A stretch of DNA of 7,032 bases, from contig CADCRB010000242.1 of NCBI GenBank assembly GCA_902803745.1, positions 1-7,032 of the forward strand, read 5' to 3'. The notes under the pieces were generated by a model. The model saw only the letters and a list, made by a program, of their open reading frames with translations. It was not told the origin of the DNA and did no database searches. Of this stretch, positions 4,923-7,032 are shown in pieces; position 1 is the stretch's first letter, and each line of letters starts with the position of its first letter. Origin of the DNA: an uncultured Lachnospiraceae bacterium. Lineage in GTDB: Bacteria; Bacillota; Clostridia; Lachnospirales; Lachnospiraceae. The position numbers were made by a program, and so were the translations under genes.

Positions 4923-6251
4923 TTAATGTCTTTTAAGGAAATCGGGAATATTAATGCTCTTTGGTTCAACTCTTCCGATAGAAGGTGTATCAAGGGAAAC
5001 ATTGGAATTGGACACAGGCCTTGACATCTGCTGTGCGCCCTGATTGAATCCCTGACCGCCAAGGCTGGCAGTACCGCCCGTACCGAGAACCTGAACATTA
5101 TCCGTCTGAGGAGCTACAGGCCTCATACCGCCCAGAGTGCTGACTCCGCCTGCACCGGTGATACCCGCCGCGCCGAAGCCTGCTCCGCCAAGTCCGGAGC
5201 CCGAAAGGCCAGCGCCGCCAAAGTTAAGGCCGCCTGCCATGCCGGCACCGGCAAAGAGATTGGGAGCTTTAGGCTTCTCCTGCTGCTGTTGCTGCTGTCC
5301 GACTTCAAGCAGTCCGGTTGCTATTACAGTCACGGATATCGTATCATCTCCGGCATCTCCGGAATTATCGGTTCCGAATATAACCTCAGCTTCGTCATCT
5401 ATAAGATTGTTGAGGAAGTCTGAAATGGAGTACACATCCTCATTGGTGACACATCCTGTGATATTATAAATAAGATTCTTTGCTCCATCGAGCTTGGTAT
5501 CAAGGAGAGGATTCTCTACTGCCTTCTTGACCGCATCCATGGCCCTGCTCTCTCCCTTGCCGGATCCCATGCCGATATGAGCTACTCCCTTATCATGCAT
5601 GGTGGTACGCACATCGGCAAAGTCCACGTTCATAAGCGCTTCGCCGGTGATAAGATCCGTGATGCCCTGTACCGACTGCTGCAAAACCTCATCAGCTTTC
5701 TTAAATGACTCTTCAAAAGGAAGCTTGGGATCCAAAGCACGAAGCTTGTCGTTAGGAATGACCGTATAGGTATCTACACTCTCTGCAAGCCTCGCTATTC
5801 CCATTTCGGCTTTCTTCATCCTGCCTCTGGATTCGAAAGAGAAAGGTTTGGTCACTATAGCCGTGGTAAGTATTCCCATCTCCTTGGCCGCACGCGCGAT
5901 CACAGGAGCCGCTCCGGTACCGGTGCCTCCTCCCATTCCACACGTGATAAAGACCATATCATATCCCTCGATACGGCTCTTGATCTCATCTATAGTCTCT
6001 TCGGCGGCTTTCTCTCCCCTCTCGGGATCTGCTCCTGCTCCGAGTCCTTTGGTCAGCTTCTGTCCTATCTGAACATAATTCGGAGCCTTACAGCTTCTCA
6101 AGTCCTTCAGATCAGTATTTACCGCCATAAGCTCGACGCCTCTTATACCCACATCAACCATCCGGTTCAAGGCATTATTTCCTGCGCCTCCGACTCCGAT
6201 GACCATGATCTTGCAGGCATACTCCGCCGCGTCAGATTTCATCTCAAACAC
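4923..6251 (-). CDS. ftsZ: Cell division protein FtsZ
   Basis: Tubulin-like GTPase that polymerises into the Z-ring at mid-cell and recruits the division machinery. The 442-residue protein has the nucleotide loop GVGGAGNN (19-26), the tubulin signature GGGTGTG (107-113) and the T7 loop NVDFADV (208-214) with catalytic Asp210 and Asp213. The second core subdomain runs to about residue 318. It is less typical around ITGCVTNEDVYSISDF (264-279), where many FtsZ proteins have ITGGPDLxLxEV. A linker of roughly 115 residues starts with six glutamines (319-324) and is then rich in Gly and Ala. It ends in the C-terminal peptide IPDFLKRH (435-442), which binds partners such as FtsA or SepF. I chose the GTG at 6251 because GAGGAGG lies seven bases upstream; the ATG three codons later would be sixteen bases away. 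The stop is TAA. Confidence 0.98.
   Translation of the reverse strand: MFEMKSDAAEYACKIMVIGVGGAGNNALNRMVDVGIRGVELMAVNTDLKDLRSCKAPNYVQIGQKLTKGLGAGADPERGEKAAEETIDEIKSRIEGYDMVFITCGMGGGTGTGAAPVIARAAKEMGILTTAIVTKPFSFESRGRMKKAEMGIARLAESVDTYTVIPNDKLRALDPKLPFEESFKKADEVLQQSVQGITDLITGEALMNVDFADVRTTMHDKGVAHIGMGSGKGESRAMDAVKKAVENPLLDTKLDGAKNLIYNITGCVTNEDVYSISDFLNNLIDDEAEVIFGTDNSGDAGDDTISVTVIATGLLEVGQQQQQQEKPKAPNLFAGAGMAGGLNFGGAGLSGSGLGGAGFGAAGITGAGGVSTLGGMRPVAPQTDNVQVLGTGGTASLGGQGFNQGAQQMSRPVSNSNVSLDTPSIGRVEPKSINIPDFLKRH
5280..5297 (-). repeat. CAG-type triplet run encoding six glutamines in FtsZ
   Basis: In the ftsZ frame these six codons read CAG CAG CAA CAG CAG CAG and encode Gln319-Gln324, at the junction of the globular core and the flexible linker. 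Short triplet runs of this kind can change length by replication slippage without breaking the frame. The single CAA interrupts the run. Confidence 0.9.
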
Positions 6252-6258
6252 AACAAAC

Positions 6259-6265
6259 CCTCCTC
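6259..6265 (-). promoter_or_regulatory. Ribosome binding site that sets the ftsZ GTG start
   Basis: GAGGAGG on the minus strand sits seven bases before the GTG at 6249-6251, an ideal spacing. The next candidate, ATG at codon 4, would be sixteen bases away. The site therefore favours GTG. Confidence 0.75.
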
Positions 6266-6301
6266 AAAAAATACTCAGCTCTCTTTTTAAGGCTAACTTA
6301 C

Positions 6302-6330
6302 ATAATAACTTCTATGTCAAAAATACGCAA
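6302..6330 (-). promoter_or_regulatory. Possible promoter upstream of ftsZ
   Basis: In the roughly 106-base gap between ftsQ and ftsZ, TTGCGT (6325-6330) and TATTAT (6302-6307) are 17 bases apart on the minus strand. The -10 matches five of six consensus bases, the -35 only three. No terminator hairpin is visible in the gap, so ftsZ may also be reached by transcription from ftsQ. Confidence 0.35.
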
Positions 6331-6357
6331 GAAGAAATCTAAAAAAATGTTGTAAAT

Positions 6358-7032
6358 CTATATATCATCCCTCTCAAACGTCACAAAACCTTCATCCTTG
6401 TCTAATGAATAGTTCTCAAGATGAAGCTCGCCCGAGAGACCTTTTATGGATCCAATGACACTTTTCAGCTTCATCATTTTCTCGTCTATATTCTCCATAC
6501 TCCCGAGCAATACCCTCGCGTTACCGAAGTATAACGTCACATTCATATTACTGTCAAAGTATATCCTGTCAGGCTTTATTTCATACTTCTCAAAAAGCTG
6601 GGTCAGTGCAAGTATGGTAGAGAATATTTCCTCATTCTGGACCGGAAGCGGCTCGTAAAGCACGCATTCATCAAACTCCAGTCCTGTGACGTAGGGTATC
6701 CCGGGCACCGCCTCTGTTGAAGCTTCGACAATAATGCCGTCCCTGTCAAAATACATATATCTGCCGAGAAACTTGACATACCCCGCTACAGCTTTTTCAT
6801 ATACATCGATGGTAACCTCCGTAGGAGAATCAATGGATACATCCATCCTCTCTATGAAAGGGATCCCCCTGACGGATTTATTATTATACCTTAAATAAAG
6901 ATACAGAGAATTGTGTCCGAGAGGACCGCTCATTACCATATCCTCTATCTCTTCATCAGTGTAATGAGTACTGCCGGTGACTGACACATCCTCAACATCA
7001 AAATATACCCATACTGCGGCAAGGGCGATAAC
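6358..7032 (-). CDS. ftsQ: Cell division protein DivIB/FtsQ (POTRA), N-terminus beyond window
   Basis: FtsQ/DivIB is a single-pass membrane protein whose extracytoplasmic part joins the FtsL/DivIC septal complex. The frame stays open to the right window edge. The first visible residues, VIALAAVWVYFDV, look like the end of the transmembrane helix. They run straight into a POTRA domain beginning VEDVSVTGSTHYTDEEI and continuing through RMDVSIDSPTEVTIDVYEKAVAGYV. A beta domain follows with YMYFDRDGIIVEAS and ends around LSGELHLENYSLDKDEGFVTF. A GTG at 6987 would give a 209-residue product starting at the POTRA domain, but it would lack the membrane anchor and I see no reason to start there. The stop is TAG. 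The position directly before ftsZ supports the division role. The sequence is divergent, as is normal for this family, so the call rests on architecture and context. Confidence 0.85.
   Translation of the reverse strand, partial: VIALAAVWVYFDVEDVSVTGSTHYTDEEIEDMVMSGPLGHNSLYLYLRYNNKSVRGIPFIERMDVSIDSPTEVTIDVYEKAVAGYVKFLGRYMYFDRDGIIVEASTEAVPGIPYVTGLEFDECVLYEPLPVQNEEIFSTILALTQLFEKYEIKPDRIYFDSNMNVTLYFGNARVLLGSMENIDEKMMKLKSVIGSIKGLSGELHLENYSLDKDEGFVTFERDDI

Noticed and set aside
5137..5469. Plus-strand frame with a cysteine run opposite the ftsZ linker
   Set aside because: It is the antisense of the GC-rich linker and Gln codons of ftsZ, with no ribosome site and no recognisable protein features.
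6315..6320. Perfect TTGACA as the ftsZ -35 box
   Set aside because: No acceptable -10 hexamer lies 16 to 18 bases downstream (GTTAGC or neighbours); the TTGCGT/TATTAT pair fits spacing better.
6358..6987. A complete 209-residue protein starting at the GTG at 6987
   Set aside because: The frame is open to the window edge and the upstream codons encode a hydrophobic stretch leading into the POTRA domain. The real gene is a longer, partial ftsQ.

Overview
The window reads as ordinary chromosomal DNA of a Gram-positive Firmicute, most likely a member of the Lachnospiraceae (Clostridia). The clues are a DUF5688-type protein, a family I know mainly from Lachnospiraceae; strong AGGAGG-like ribosome binding sites; sigma-A-type promoters; moderate GC; and Firmicute-like gene neighbourhoods (yqeG next to aroE, aroQ next to efp, ftsZ next to nrdR). 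All genes lie on the minus strand, so transcription runs from the right edge to the left edge.

In transcription order, the right end carries a cell-division block. A DivIB/FtsQ-type POTRA protein is cut by the window edge, followed by ftsZ (GTG start) and nrdR 18 bases later. A strong intrinsic terminator follows nrdR and ends only nine bases before the next start codon. That gene is a YqeG-type HAD phosphatase and begins a tightly overlapped cluster: yqeG, aroE (shikimate dehydrogenase), aroK (shikimate kinase) and aroQ (type II 3-dehydroquinate dehydratase). These genes share four to seventeen bases at each junction. A consensus promoter whose -35 box lies in the last codons of aroQ then drives efp (elongation factor P), which ends at a clear terminator. 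A stand-alone DUF5688 gene follows, with a foldable leader upstream and a long inverted repeat downstream. Last is a tRNA-Arg(CCG) with its own promoter, cut by the left edge.

The three aro genes supply three shikimate-pathway steps. ftsQ and ftsZ act in septum formation, and NrdR controls ribonucleotide reductase genes, so the right block joins division with dNTP supply.

The most notable observation is an amber (TAG) codon at codon 62 of aroQ. The remaining 82 codons are intact and carry the rest of the active site. It is either a recent nonsense mutation, a sequence error, or a read-through codon. Global TAG reassignment is unlikely because the ftsQ reading frame ends in TAG where the family is expected to end. 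I saw no CRISPR array, phage, transposase or clear undescribed system; the other points of interest are regulatory structures and an uncharacterised gene.
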